Below, piece after piece: positions 34,747-44,540 of a stretch of 64,000 nucleotides of DNA. The position numbers and the translations under genes were made by a program. The stretch comes from a candidate division CSSED10-310 bacterium (GTDB lineage Bacteria; CSSED10-310): contig JAFGEQ010000005.1 of NCBI GenBank assembly GCA_016931515.1, positions 62,001-126,000 on the forward strand, in the 5' to 3' direction. The notes under the pieces were generated by a model. That model saw only the letters and a program-made list of their open reading frames with translations. It did not search any database and was not told where the DNA came from. The stretch's first letter is position 1; each line of letters starts with the position of its first letter.

Positions 34747-37700
34747 ATGGAACAAATAAAACTGGGAAATCGCACATATAATGTGTCCGAACGTCTCGGG
34801 CGGGGCGGAACATGCGAGGTGTATAAAATCATCTGCGATACAACGCAGGAAATCCATGCACTGAAAGTTCTGCTTGGAGCACAGAATGCACGCCGTTTCC
34901 GCCGGGAATTTCGCTCCATGGCGAAACTGGACCATCCCAATATAGCCAGGGTTTTCGAATACGGTGAATATCAGGAACGTCCCTGCTACAGCATGGAGTA
35001 TATTGCCGGCGGTGACATGAAGGCCTGGCTGAAAAACGAGATGGGAATCGTCAGCACCGGGGTTGGTGGCGCACCGTCGAGTGAAGGGGATTTTAAAAGA
35101 ATAGTCAGTCTGTTTATTGAGATCTGCCGACCGCTTTCATACATCCACTCGAACCGGATACTGCACCGGGATTTGAAACCTGCAAACATCATGTTAACGG
35201 AAAAAGGTGAAGTCCGTCTGATGGATTTCGGGTTGATCAAGGAGATGGATATCATCCAGGAAACACTGACACGCACTGGCACCTTTGTTGGAACCGTTGC
35301 CTACATGTCTCCGGAACAGGGCATGGGACGCCATCTCGATCACCGCTCGGATCTGTATTCACTCGGGGTGATCCTGTACGAATCTCTCAGTGGACGGCTG
35401 CCGTTTCTCGGGACAAGTGTTGTGCAGGTTCTCATGAAACACATCAATTCACCTCCCGAGACCCCCTCTTCCATCAACAGCGCAATTCCCGCCAGCCTTG
35501 AATCTCTCGCTATGAAAATGCTTCAAAAGGAGCCGTCAGCGAGGGTTGCATCAGCGGATGAAGTAATCGACTACCTGGGGAAATACCTGCAGAGCGATAT
35601 CCAGACCATGCTCGAGACGATGGAGAGCCTCGTTTGCGATGATACATCCAGTTCATCGGCAATAGGAACTCCAGGCCTGCTGGTTCCCGGACTGATCGGG
35701 CGGGAAGCGGAAATGGCGATGATCCGCACCGCTCTGGATAATTTGGAAGGCAACAAACCTGGGATCATCTCGGTTTGTGGTGAATTGGGCAGTGGAAAAT
35801 CGGCGTTCGTCAAGGAGGTGGGGACTGCAGCCCGGATGCACCGGTTCTCGCTGTTACGGGGATCTTGTACAGAGGTTGAGCGGTTTCCCTACGGAGCATT
35901 TCTGAGGCCTCTGGAGTCGATTGCAGACCGGCTGGCAAGCAAGGATGAAGCCTATTCCCGATCGGTCATCGGAGAAATGGGCCCGATCCTGACGGCCGTT
36001 TGTCCCGCATTTCGGCAAATCCCATGGGTGGGAGGGCAACAAACACCGGAACCACTGGAAGCGCTCCAGGAAAAACTCCGAACATTCGATGCAATCCGTA
36101 CGATTCTGGAGAATTTTTCCGGTGAGGGCGGTCTCGTTATGATCCTGGAGGATCTGCAATGGGCGGATGATCTGAGTCTGGAGCTTGTTCATTTCCTGGG
36201 AAGGAACCTGAGCCGGACCGATCGCACACCGCCGGCATTGCTGCTGATGCTGACCTGGAGACCCGAAGATATGCCCAAAACAGGGATCGCGGGTCGTTTC
36301 AGAAAATCAATCAGTGCATTCCAGGTGCATCAGGATATCGTGCTGAAACCACTCGACAGGAAGCTTGTCGAGAAGATGCTCCATGCAATGCTGGGTGATA
36401 GGAATGTGGATACGGAAGTGGTTCAGGAAGTATATAAAGACAGTGGCGGGAATCCTTTCTTCATCCATGAAATCGTTAAAAACCTGGTCGAAAAGAATGT
36501 TCTCCGGAAAATCGATGGTACATGGCGCCTGGATCTATCGGATACGATGGATACAATACCGATTGTAACCACAGAAAGCCTGCTGTCAGCGGTGATATCA
36601 GTACCTGATCGCGTCCGGGATATAATCTCACAGCGTCTGGAAAAACTCGACGAGAACACTCAGAAAAGCCTTCGGATCGCTGCGGTTATAGGAATCGAAT
36701 TCGAATTTGATCTTCTGCTCGCAGTCAGCGAAGAGGATGAGGATGATCTGCTTGATCAGATCGACAACGCCATGAAGGAAGATCTGGTTGATGAAGTACC
36801 GGGATGCGGTGGTGAAGTATTCCGGTTCCGGCAGAATATGATCCGTCAGGTATTATACAATGCTATGCCCGATCGGCGCGCCGCCCGTATTCACCGGAAG
36901 ATAGCTGAAGTTATCGAGAATAAATTCGGTTGGGAAGACCAGGAGCAGTGGGAGTTGTTGGCTTTTCACTATGACCGTGGCGGTCAGAAAAAGGAAGCGG
37001 TTCGATTCTACCGTCTGGCAGGTCAGCGGGCGATCACCTTCGCTGCTGAAACAAGTCTTAACTATGCAAACCGAATCATCGAATTGGCCCAGGAATTCAG
37101 CAGCAGGGACCATGGTGTCATGGTGTCGAAATCAGAAGCGCTGAAATTGATCGGTAAAGCTAATGAGTTGACAGGAGATCTCGATAAAGCGGAAGCTGCG
37201 TATAATCAGCTTTTGGAATTGGGTCGAGAGACAGGCAATGCCATGTTTGAGGCCTTGGGACTACAATATCTCGGCGGGATTAACTCCGACAGAGGTGACT
37301 ATGACAAGGCGATTGAGATTTATGCAAAAAGCCTGAAAATAGCTGCTGGTCTTGAGAACGAATCGCTCCTGCTTGCGAATGTCATGGCCAATATCGCCAG
37401 TGTATATATGAATCAGGGCAGATACCAGGACTCCTTGAAGACGTTTGATGTCGTGTGCAGGAAAATGGAAAAAATCGGTCAGAAATCCGGTGTGGCAACA
37501 TGTGAACTCAACCAGGGTTTGTGCCATTACTACCTGGGCGATTATGCCGATGCGCTGGCACTGCTGAATTCTTCAGTTGACGGCTATAAGCGGATCAATC
37601 ACCAGTATCAGGCTGTCAAAGCGTTGAACAATATCGGCGGAATTCACCATGCGCTGGGTGATACACTGAAAGCCATGGAATGCTTTAGTCAGTCCTTGGA

Positions 37701-38589
37701 AATATCGAGGAAAACAGGAGATTTATATAGTGTCGGTGCCATTCAGGGAAATCTAGGAGTGCTCTACCATGAAAGAGGTCTGTTCACTCGTGCGGCAGCT
37801 AGTCTTGAGGAAGCGCTCTCCATCGGAAGAAAATTAGGCGATCGACCCGGTATCGCCACGTCATTGATCAATCTCGCCACTCTTCGAATGGACCAGGGGG
37901 AGTTGCGCCAGACGCATGGAATGCTTGATGAAGCCTTTCGGATTGCGGAGAAAATGGGTGATCGTTTCCTGATTGTCTATGCGCAGGTGCTTCAGGGGGA
38001 TCTCTATATGCTGTATGGTGATCTTGCAAGCAGTCTTGAACTGAATGAAAAGGGTAGAAAAACTGCGATGGAGATCGGATTAAAGAGTCAGGAGTTGATT
38101 TCGACAGCCAACATCGCCTGGATTAAAGCTCAACAAGGCAATACCGCACAGTCTATTGATGAGGCGCAACAAACCGTAACAAGCTCGGAAACGCTGGGAG
38201 ACAGCGACAGTATTCTGAGAAGCCGTTATCGTTTGGCCGAGATTTATCTGTTAAATGGGAATTTCAAGGAAGCTCGTCTTACCGCAGCACCCGGATTACG
38301 CCTGGCCGGTCAGCGAAGCCACATCACATACAAGTGGCTGTTTGCATCATGCATCGGCAGATCCTGGTTTGATCAGGAGCAATATCAACGCGCCTATTTA
38401 TCATTTCGTCTGGTAATCCAGTTGTTGCAGGCACTCAAGAAACAATTGGAGCCAGCCTTGAATGTCACTTTCTTCTGTCAGCCAAGCGTCCGGAAGCTCC
38501 TGGAGGATATCAGGGAAACAACTGAAATTATCCAGCGCTCCGATGCCTGGGCGCTGACGAAGAAACTTCTGGAACTTGGCGATCAATGA
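34747..38589 (+). CDS. Ser/Thr protein kinase-AAA ATPase-TPR signalling protein
   Basis: A 1280-residue multidomain protein. Residues about 10-270 form a Hanks-type kinase: LGRGGTCEVYK (P-loop), ALKVL (Lys), HRDLKPAN (His140 region) and DFGLIKE. Residues about 315-640 are a STAND/AAA-like ATPase with GELGSGKSA (345-353) and LVMILEDLQWADD. Residues about 720-1270 are tetratricopeptide repeats (for example 'NNIGGIHHALGDTLKAMECF', 'INLATLRMDQGELRQT'). Such proteins sense signals through the TPRs and phosphorylate targets; the target is unknown. No transmembrane segment is visible. The GT4 gene follows 30 bp later, perhaps cotranscribed. Confidence 0.9.
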   Translation: MEQIKLGNRTYNVSERLGRGGTCEVYKIICDTTQEIHALKVLLGAQNARRFRREFRSMAKLDHPNIARVFEYGEYQERPCYSMEYIAGGDMKAWLKNEMGIVSTGVGGAPSSEGDFKRIVSLFIEICRPLSYIHSNRILHRDLKPANIMLTEKGEVRLMDFGLIKEMDIIQETLTRTGTFVGTVAYMSPEQGMGRHLDHRSDLYSLGVILYESLSGRLPFLGTSVVQVLMKHINSPPETPSSINSAIPASLESLAMKMLQKEPSARVASADEVIDYLGKYLQSDIQTMLETMESLVCDDTSSSSAIGTPGLLVPGLIGREAEMAMIRTALDNLEGNKPGIISVCGELGSGKSAFVKEVGTAARMHRFSLLRGSCTEVERFPYGAFLRPLESIADRLASKDEAYSRSVIGEMGPILTAVCPAFRQIPWVGGQQTPEPLEALQEKLRTFDAIRTILENFSGEGGLVMILEDLQWADDLSLELVHFLGRNLSRTDRTPPALLLMLTWRPEDMPKTGIAGRFRKSISAFQVHQDIVLKPLDRKLVEKMLHAMLGDRNVDTEVVQEVYKDSGGNPFFIHEIVKNLVEKNVLRKIDGTWRLDLSDTMDTIPIVTTESLLSAVISVPDRVRDIISQRLEKLDENTQKSLRIAAVIGIEFEFDLLLAVSEEDEDDLLDQIDNAMKEDLVDEVPGCGGEVFRFRQNMIRQVLYNAMPDRRAARIHRKIAEVIENKFGWEDQEQWELLAFHYDRGGQKKEAVRFYRLAGQRAITFAAETSLNYANRIIELAQEFSSRDHGVMVSKSEALKLIGKANELTGDLDKAEAAYNQLLELGRETGNAMFEALGLQYLGGINSDRGDYDKAIEIYAKSLKIAAGLENESLLLANVMANIASVYMNQGRYQDSLKTFDVVCRKMEKIGQKSGVATCELNQGLCHYYLGDYADALALLNSSVDGYKRINHQYQAVKALNNIGGIHHALGDTLKAMECFSQSLEISRKTGDLYSVGAIQGNLGVLYHERGLFTRAAASLEEALSIGRKLGDRPGIATSLINLATLRMDQGELRQTHGMLDEAFRIAEKMGDRFLIVYAQVLQGDLYMLYGDLASSLELNEKGRKTAMEIGLKSQELISTANIAWIKAQQGNTAQSIDEAQQTVTSSETLGDSDSILRSRYRLAEIYLLNGNFKEARLTAAPGLRLAGQRSHITYKWLFASCIGRSWFDQEQYQRAYLSFRLVIQLLQALKKQLEPALNVTFFCQPSVRKLLEDIRETTEIIQRSDAWALTKKLLELGDQ

Positions 38590-38619
38590 TCCTTGACCGG
38601 ATACAGTCATTGGTATTTA

Positions 38620-39762
38620 ATGCGGATTATGAAGATTTTGTTTGATGCCAGCTGCCTGATGAAGGAACTGACGGGAATCGGCGTTTATGTGCGGGATCTT
38701 CTGCGAGAACTCATTCCAATGGACAGAACCGTACACTACACGGTTTTTATGAATGCGATGAGAGGACCGGTTCCCAGATTTTCATGGGAAAATGAACCGA
38801 ATGTCAGTCTGGTCCGGCGTCGTATCCCCGGCAGGGCACTGCTGGAGATCTGGAGACGTGGTTTATACCCGTCTATCGAGCGTCTTGCCGGCTGTCGGCC
38901 GGATGTGTTTCACAGCCCGAACTTTCTTTATCAAAAAAGTCGTAGAGGTCTGACCGTAACAACAATTCACGATCTGGCGTTTATCAAGCGACCGGATTAC
39001 GGTGACCGGTATTCAGGACGGTATCACCGGGACACTCTGATAAAGAATCTGAATAGAGCTGATCACTGCATTGTTGTCAGCCAGACGGTTCGAAACGATT
39101 TGATTCAGTTATGCGGGATACCTGAAGAAAAAATCAGCGTTATTCATCATGGGATGAACTCTCTCTTCGCCCCCGATGACAATCCGTCTCAAACACGGAA
39201 AAATCTGGATATCAATCAGATTCCTCAACAGTATATTCTGTCCGTCGGGACTGTCGAACCCCGAAAAAACATGGCTCTCCTGATCCGTGCTTTCAAGCAC
39301 AGCGCAGATCTTTTCCCCGATCTCCACCTGGTGATTGCCGGCAAACCATCCAGCGGTATGCTCCAGGTGGAAAAAGCGATTGAGGAGTCCGGATTGAATA
39401 ACCGTGTTTATTTATGCGGTTACGTCGATCTCGATACCTTGGTCAACCTTTACCGGGGATCGATTGCTGCTGTTTTCCCATCCTGGGAGGAGGGATTCGG
39501 ATTTCCGCCTTTGGAGGCGGCAGCCTGCGGTATTCCGGTTCTTGCCAGTGATATCCCTGTTCATCGTGAAGTGCTGGGAGACGCGGCTGTTTATTTTCAA
39601 CCGGATTCAATCGAACATCTCGATGTCTGCCTGAGAAGGCAATTGGACCCCGGTAATGATATCTCCATACGCAGGAATGCAGGCATTCAGAGAGCGTCTT
39701 TGTATTCCTGGCGTACAGCTGCGCACCGGCATCTCGATGTCTATCGGAACCTGCTGACATGA
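38620..39762 (+). CDS. GT4-family glycosyltransferase (copy 1)
   Basis: A 380-residue cytosolic GT-B glycosyltransferase. KILFDASCLMKELTGIGVYVRDLL (N-terminal G-loop), YILSVGTVEPRKN (about residue 205), and PSWEEGFGFPPLEAAACGIPVLAS (donor-binding E-x7-E motif) mark family GT4. Donor is a nucleotide sugar; acceptor is unknown, perhaps exopolysaccharide or LPS. Of several possible starts I chose ATG 38620; no strong ribosome site decides it. It overlaps the next GT4 gene by ATGA. Confidence 0.85.
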   Translation: MRIMKILFDASCLMKELTGIGVYVRDLLRELIPMDRTVHYTVFMNAMRGPVPRFSWENEPNVSLVRRRIPGRALLEIWRRGLYPSIERLAGCRPDVFHSPNFLYQKSRRGLTVTTIHDLAFIKRPDYGDRYSGRYHRDTLIKNLNRADHCIVVSQTVRNDLIQLCGIPEEKISVIHHGMNSLFAPDDNPSQTRKNLDINQIPQQYILSVGTVEPRKNMALLIRAFKHSADLFPDLHLVIAGKPSSGMLQVEKAIEESGLNNRVYLCGYVDLDTLVNLYRGSIAAVFPSWEEGFGFPPLEAAACGIPVLASDIPVHREVLGDAAVYFQPDSIEHLDVCLRRQLDPGNDISIRRNAGIQRASLYSWRTAAHRHLDVYRNLLT

Positions 39763-40901
39763 TCGACATCCTCTTCGATGCACGTTTCATTACAACTCGT
39801 CGATCCGGTGTCGGACGCGTAGCTGAAATGCTGTTGCGTACCTTTTTGGAATCGAACACGGGGATCCGCGTCCACGTGATGTACAAGCCGCCACTTGATA
39901 AAACACTGCTGGGTGATTATCCAATCCCTGTCCGCACACCGTTCGACAATCATCCTTGGGGAGATGTGCATCGTAATATATTTATTCGTAAATTGATGAT
40001 AAAACGACGGATCAATCTCTTTTTTTCCCCCGCTTTCTACTGCCTGCAGATGGCTCGAGCGATTCCCCAGGTCGTATTGATCCATGATATGGCCGTGTTT
40101 GACCGCCCTGAAACGATTCCTCCGATTTTCCGATCCTATCTTAAATGGATGATCCACTCTACAATCCGCAATGCATGCCGGATTACAACACCCTCTGAAT
40201 TCATCCGGACGAGAATTGTGCAGCGTTTTCCAAAAGTTCACGATCATGTGAAAGCCGTGCATCTGGGGGTCGCGCCGGTGTTCAGATCATACAGTGACAG
40301 TAAGGCGGAATCTGTGCGCCGTGATTACTGCCTGGCACCTCGGTTCATCTTGTCAGTTGCGACAGTGGAGCCGAGAAAAAACTTGCTGAAGTTACTTGAT
40401 GCGTTTGCGATTTATACCAATCGGGCCGCATCACCATCGCAACTTGTTATTGTGGGGGATGACGGCTATAGAGCTGATGAAGTGCATGCCCGGGCTCAAA
40501 AGGCCGATCTGTCAACACGGGTCCGTTTTCTGGGTTATATCCCGGATAACGAGCTTGCACTGCTGTACGGTCTGGCTGAATGTATGATTTTCCCGTCACT
40601 TTATGAAGGTTTCGGTCTGCCGGTTTTGGAGGCGATGGCTGCGGGCTGCCCGGTCATTACTTCGAATACTGCATCGATGCCTGAAGTTGCGGACGGAGCG
40701 GCTGTCCTGATTGATCCGTGTGATATCAGTGACATGGAGCAGGCGATGCGGTCGATCACATCGGATGCCGGGTTGAAGCGCAAGTTAAGCTTGGCAGGCC
40801 GGGCAAGAGCTGACACGATGAGCTGGCGGAAGACCGCATCGGAATATGAGACGATTTTCTTGGAAGCTGCAGAGATCTGCGGCAGGGAGGAAGGATCCTG
40901 A
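39759..40901 (+). CDS. GT4-family glycosyltransferase (copy 2)
   Basis: A 380-residue GT4 enzyme similar in layout to the previous gene. It opens ILFDARFITTRRSGVGRVAEM, has ILSVATVEPRKNLLKLL, and PSLYEGFGLPVLEAMAAGCPVITS. It overlaps the first GT4 gene by ATGA and is followed by asd at 1 bp spacing, so the three are likely one transcript. Paired GT4 genes usually act in sequence on one glycan; no polymerase or flippase gene is nearby, so the product is unknown. Confidence 0.87.
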   Translation: MIDILFDARFITTRRSGVGRVAEMLLRTFLESNTGIRVHVMYKPPLDKTLLGDYPIPVRTPFDNHPWGDVHRNIFIRKLMIKRRINLFFSPAFYCLQMARAIPQVVLIHDMAVFDRPETIPPIFRSYLKWMIHSTIRNACRITTPSEFIRTRIVQRFPKVHDHVKAVHLGVAPVFRSYSDSKAESVRRDYCLAPRFILSVATVEPRKNLLKLLDAFAIYTNRAASPSQLVIVGDDGYRADEVHARAQKADLSTRVRFLGYIPDNELALLYGLAECMIFPSLYEGFGLPVLEAMAAGCPVITSNTASMPEVADGAAVLIDPCDISDMEQAMRSITSDAGLKRKLSLAGRARADTMSWRKTASEYETIFLEAAEICGREEGS

Positions 40902-40902
40902 G

Positions 40903-41964
40903 ATGTCGGGAGAACTTTTAAGGGCAGGAATTCTTGGTGCAACCGGGGCTGTTGGTCAGCGATTTGTATCGATGCTGTCCCGCCATCAATTGTTTAGAAT
41001 TGAGCGGCTCATGGCGTCCAGTCGGTCCGCTGGAAAACCGTTCAGTACTGCTGTGGAATGGTTGATGCCCGGTGATCCTGATCCACGGCTCGCAGGGATG
41101 ATAGTCAGCGATTGTCGGCCGACTGATGATCTCGACCTTGTTTTTTCGAGTTTGCCGGCAGATGAGGCTGTCAACATCGAACCTGCGTTTGCCAGAGCCG
41201 GAATACCAGTTATATCCAATACTCGATCGCACCGGATGGCGTCTGACGTTCCCCTGATAATTCCGGAGGTCAATCCGGGACATCTGGATCTTATCAGAGT
41301 CCAGCAGGCTCGTTGGAAAAGTCGTGGATACATAGTCACCAATCCAAACTGCTCGACGATTGCCATGGCCTTGGCATTAGCACCCATTCATCGTGTATTC
41401 GGTATCGAGAAGGTCATTGTATCGACTGCCCAGGCTGTCTCAGGCGCGGGGTATCCAGGTTTGAGTGTGATGTCCATGCTTGATAACGCCGTTCCATACA
41501 TCCGGGATGAGGAACCCAAGCTGGAATCGGAACCGCGAAAAATATTCGGCACGATCGACGGGGATCATATCAGGTCATCTCCGATGGTCATCAGTGCGGG
41601 GTGTACCCGTGTTGCAGTTAGAGATGGGCACCTGATGCACATCAGTTTCAGTTTATCCAAGCCGGCGACGGAGACTGAAATACGACGCTGTTGGGAGACA
41701 TTCGTACCCGAAATTTCGAATTTATCGTTACCGCTGTGCCCGGAACGCAGTGTTCAGTATCTGGACGGCGATGATCGGCCACAGCCGCTTCTTGACAGGG
41801 ATCGAGGTGCGGGTATGACGGTTTGTATCGGGCGACTTCGCTCCTGCCCGGTCTTGGGATGGAAATGTGTCGCTCTGGGTCATAACACGATACGAGGAGC
41901 CGCCGGGGGCGCAATCTTGGTTGCTGAGTTGCTCGCTGCCAGAGGCTGGATCACGGCAGGCTGA
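40903..41964 (+). CDS. asd: Aspartate-semialdehyde dehydrogenase
   Basis: Reduces aspartyl phosphate to aspartate semialdehyde with NADPH, next after LysC. RAGILGATGAVGQRFVSML is the NADP loop; Cys150 in NPNCSTIAMAL is the nucleophile; SGAGYPGLSVMSML follows. The upstream frame is open from 40846, but ATG 40903 with AGGAAGGA and the GT4 stop 1 bp away fixes the start. 353 residues is near normal. Product feeds lysine, diaminopimelate and threonine pathways. Confidence 0.95.
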   Translation: MSGELLRAGILGATGAVGQRFVSMLSRHQLFRIERLMASSRSAGKPFSTAVEWLMPGDPDPRLAGMIVSDCRPTDDLDLVFSSLPADEAVNIEPAFARAGIPVISNTRSHRMASDVPLIIPEVNPGHLDLIRVQQARWKSRGYIVTNPNCSTIAMALALAPIHRVFGIEKVIVSTAQAVSGAGYPGLSVMSMLDNAVPYIRDEEPKLESEPRKIFGTIDGDHIRSSPMVISAGCTRVAVRDGHLMHISFSLSKPATETEIRRCWETFVPEISNLSLPLCPERSVQYLDGDDRPQPLLDRDRGAGMTVCIGRLRSCPVLGWKCVALGHNTIRGAAGGAILVAELLAARGWITAG

Positions 41965-42145
41965 AACAACACAGCTCCTGATTTAACGAATGTCCTCTTG
42001 AAATGACAGTCTTGTCGCTTGGACGGGACATCCGGTTGTCTGAAAGCAGCGAAGCCTCAACAGAAACATAGTAAACACAGTGCCAAATTAGATTTTTCTC
42101 CTGGTATGAAATTTGCTGTATAGATGATCGAAAGGAGATGATGAT

Positions 42146-43930
42146 ATGAGAAAGTATATCAAAATCCTCATCATGACAATTGTTGGACTGCTGACAACCG
42201 GATTGCCCGCATTCTCCCAGGAGGGGTCCTCGGCAACCGAAACAGAACAACGGAGTCGTATCACCTATGTGAATGGGGATGTTGTCATCCAACCATCTAC
42301 ATCCGGTAATACTCTTGATGCGGTTATGAACATGCCGCTGATGACGGGTGATCGCCTGGCCTGCGGGACAGATGGTGCGGTCGAATTCCGGTTGGGTGAT
42401 GGTTTGAACGGTTGGCTGTGGTATGAAACAAAAATCGAATTTGTTGATTCGACAGAAACTGACCCGATGACCCGGAACAGTGAGATCAGACTATGGTATG
42501 GAGCGATAGCTCTTCGCACGATGGCATTGGCTACGCGGCACACTGTGAGCGTCGATCTGGGTTCGGGGGTCATTCGGCTGGGTGATGACACCCTGGCCCG
42601 GGTGACCGTTGAGAGTGATCAGACAGCTGTTTATTTGACTGTCACCAAGGGGACCGTGTCAGCGGATACAACCGGCGGAATCCTTACGATAGCAGAAGGA
42701 GAGACATGGCGAACGCTGCCGGGCAGCGGTGAATGGACATCGGTGAAGACTCCGGCTGAAGATACGTTCGATGCCTGGTTCGTGGAAAGAGATCAATTGC
42801 TGTCCGGCGCTTATACCTATTCTGACCAATTTACTTCCGAGGCGGTCCCTCCAGAATATGTAGACGAGGCAGCATCATTGCATGGCTATGGACGCTGGGT
42901 TAATCTCGGAGGAAGCTGGTATTGGTCACCGTATGTCGCTTCAGGATGGGTGCCTTATCACCACGGATATTGGGATTACTATCCGGTTTGGGGATGGACA
43001 TGGGTGCCATTCGAACCCTGGGGCTGGACTGTATATCACTTCGGTTATTGGGCTTTCTACTATGATTGGGGATGGCTCTGGTTTCCCTCCTGGAGATGGC
43101 GCGGCCATTATGCTCACTGGCGAACGAATGGTCGAACGGTTCATTGGGTTGCCGCTCACCCGGAAGATGATATGGACGCCCACGGATTGCTGCGGGACGG
43201 AGCGATTCCCCGGAACAGCCAGCTTGCAATCGGAATTCCTGTAGAAGCAGGTGAGACGGTCGATCAGATGTTGACCCGAACTCCGATTATTAGAAATGCG
43301 ATACAGAGTGATCCATCGGATACCAGTCCATGGATGGGACGATTACCCGATACATTGAAACCAAGCGGCTCGCGACGTCCCGGTTCGGATCGGGGTATCA
43401 ACGAAGCCCCCTCAAGAATTCAACGATATGGACAACCTCCAGTGCATGGTTCGACAGCTATTCCGAACCGAGACTCTATGGGGAATCGGTCAGTCAGGCC
43501 GTATTATCCTGATTCAGGTTCAATTCAACAAAACCGTCGTCAAATAGACAGGGGAGGATTTCCGCAAAATCAAAATCCGCAACCAGATCGCGTTTCCCCA
43601 AATCCTCCATCCAGACAGCCATTTTCGTATCAAAGAATTCCTCAGCAGCCGTCGAGTCCAAGAGAACCATATGGTTACCCGACAATCAGACATCCATCTC
43701 CGGCAGTAAATCCTCCAAAGCCACAGGGCAGACCGTCTGTGAAGAAGCCTCCCGTAAAGATTCCTGTGATTCCGGACGGACAGGATCTGAAGAAATCAGG
43801 GACACCAGCAATAAAAGGGAGCAGTATTTTGAATCTGATAGGGAAGGGTCTGGCAGGGAAAGCGGTAAAGGGTGGAGCGAAAGCTCTGGCCGAAAGCGGA
43901 GATGCCTCCCGGCTTCTGAGAGCTCATTAG
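42146..43930 (+). CDS. Secreted FecR/DUF6600 Trp-rich protein
   Basis: A 594-residue exported protein. The first 25 residues form a signal peptide ending in PAFSQ. Residues about 35-190 resemble a FecR domain (YVNGDVVIQPS, TVSADTTGGILTIAEGE). Residues about 245-330 are the Trp/Tyr-rich DUF6600 repeat (for example HGYWDYYPVWGWTWVPFEPWG). The last 240 residues are Pro/Gln/Asn-rich and disordered, ending in a basic segment. AAGGAGATGATG precedes the ATG. It is convergent with the OMP gene at a 29-bp gap. Cell-surface or wall binding is likely; the real role is unknown. Confidence 0.85.
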   Translation: MRKYIKILIMTIVGLLTTGLPAFSQEGSSATETEQRSRITYVNGDVVIQPSTSGNTLDAVMNMPLMTGDRLACGTDGAVEFRLGDGLNGWLWYETKIEFVDSTETDPMTRNSEIRLWYGAIALRTMALATRHTVSVDLGSGVIRLGDDTLARVTVESDQTAVYLTVTKGTVSADTTGGILTIAEGETWRTLPGSGEWTSVKTPAEDTFDAWFVERDQLLSGAYTYSDQFTSEAVPPEYVDEAASLHGYGRWVNLGGSWYWSPYVASGWVPYHHGYWDYYPVWGWTWVPFEPWGWTVYHFGYWAFYYDWGWLWFPSWRWRGHYAHWRTNGRTVHWVAAHPEDDMDAHGLLRDGAIPRNSQLAIGIPVEAGETVDQMLTRTPIIRNAIQSDPSDTSPWMGRLPDTLKPSGSRRPGSDRGINEAPSRIQRYGQPPVHGSTAIPNRDSMGNRSVRPYYPDSGSIQQNRRQIDRGGFPQNQNPQPDRVSPNPPSRQPFSYQRIPQQPSSPREPYGYPTIRHPSPAVNPPKPQGRPSVKKPPVKIPVIPDGQDLKKSGTPAIKGSSILNLIGKGLAGKAVKGGAKALAESGDASRLLRAH

Positions 43931-43959
43931 TCCATTTGTCAGACGGTGAGGGTATTGAA

Positions 43960-44508
43960 TTAGATTGTTATTTTTATGCCGGCGCCAAATGTAATGATAT
44001 CGGAGTCGAATTCCTCGACATCATTCCAATTATTGAACTCGTAGTTGGCGTTGATATCGAGATGCAGATGTTCAACAAGAATCGGAAATTCCAGGCCAAG
44101 TCTCAGGAGGTAAAACGAATCAGTCCAATTGTCTGATTTATGGAGGTCATGAGTCAAATTTTCCCATTCCACGCTATTCCACCCCACACCGATCCCGATA
44201 TAGAGGGATCGACCCAGAACAGCCAGAATTCTTGGAGAAAAAACCGAATCTGCATCCAAATAGCCGTCCGGGTAAAGTTGAGCTTCTGCTAACAGGCCGA
44301 ACCGGGGATTGAATTTATACCGGTATCCGAAATTATACCCCAGACCCTCTTCGTGAAAGGAATCTCCCAGGTCATCTTCAAGCTCAGCCGATATTTGATC
44401 GATCGTATAGAAGTAATGAACACCCAAACTGAAAGTATGGTCACCTGCTAATGCCGGATGGGGGACCAGTAGTAACACAGTGAGGACAGCGGTCAAAGTA
44501 TATTTCAT
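43960..44508 (-). CDS. Predicted outer-membrane beta-barrel protein
   Basis: A 182-residue exported protein with a signal peptide (KYTLTAVLTVLLLVPHPALAG). The mature part has short alternating strands (SLGVHYFYTIDQ, LGYNFGYRYKF, LLAEAQLYPD, YIGIGVGWNS, LLRLGLEFPI, FGAGIKI) ending in an I, as in small OmpA/OmpW-like barrels. Start 44508 has GGGAGGTG upstream. It is the last gene of the long folK-to-mraY operon, 32 nt after mraY. Function is unknown. Confidence 0.75.
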   Translation of the reverse strand: MKYTLTAVLTVLLLVPHPALAGDHTFSLGVHYFYTIDQISAELEDDLGDSFHEEGLGYNFGYRYKFNPRFGLLAEAQLYPDGYLDADSVFSPRILAVLGRSLYIGIGVGWNSVEWENLTHDLHKSDNWTDSFYLLRLGLEFPILVEHLHLDINANYEFNNWNDVEEFDSDIITFGAGIKITI

Positions 44509-44540
44509 AATCACCTCCCAAATCTGAGGATATTGATTTG

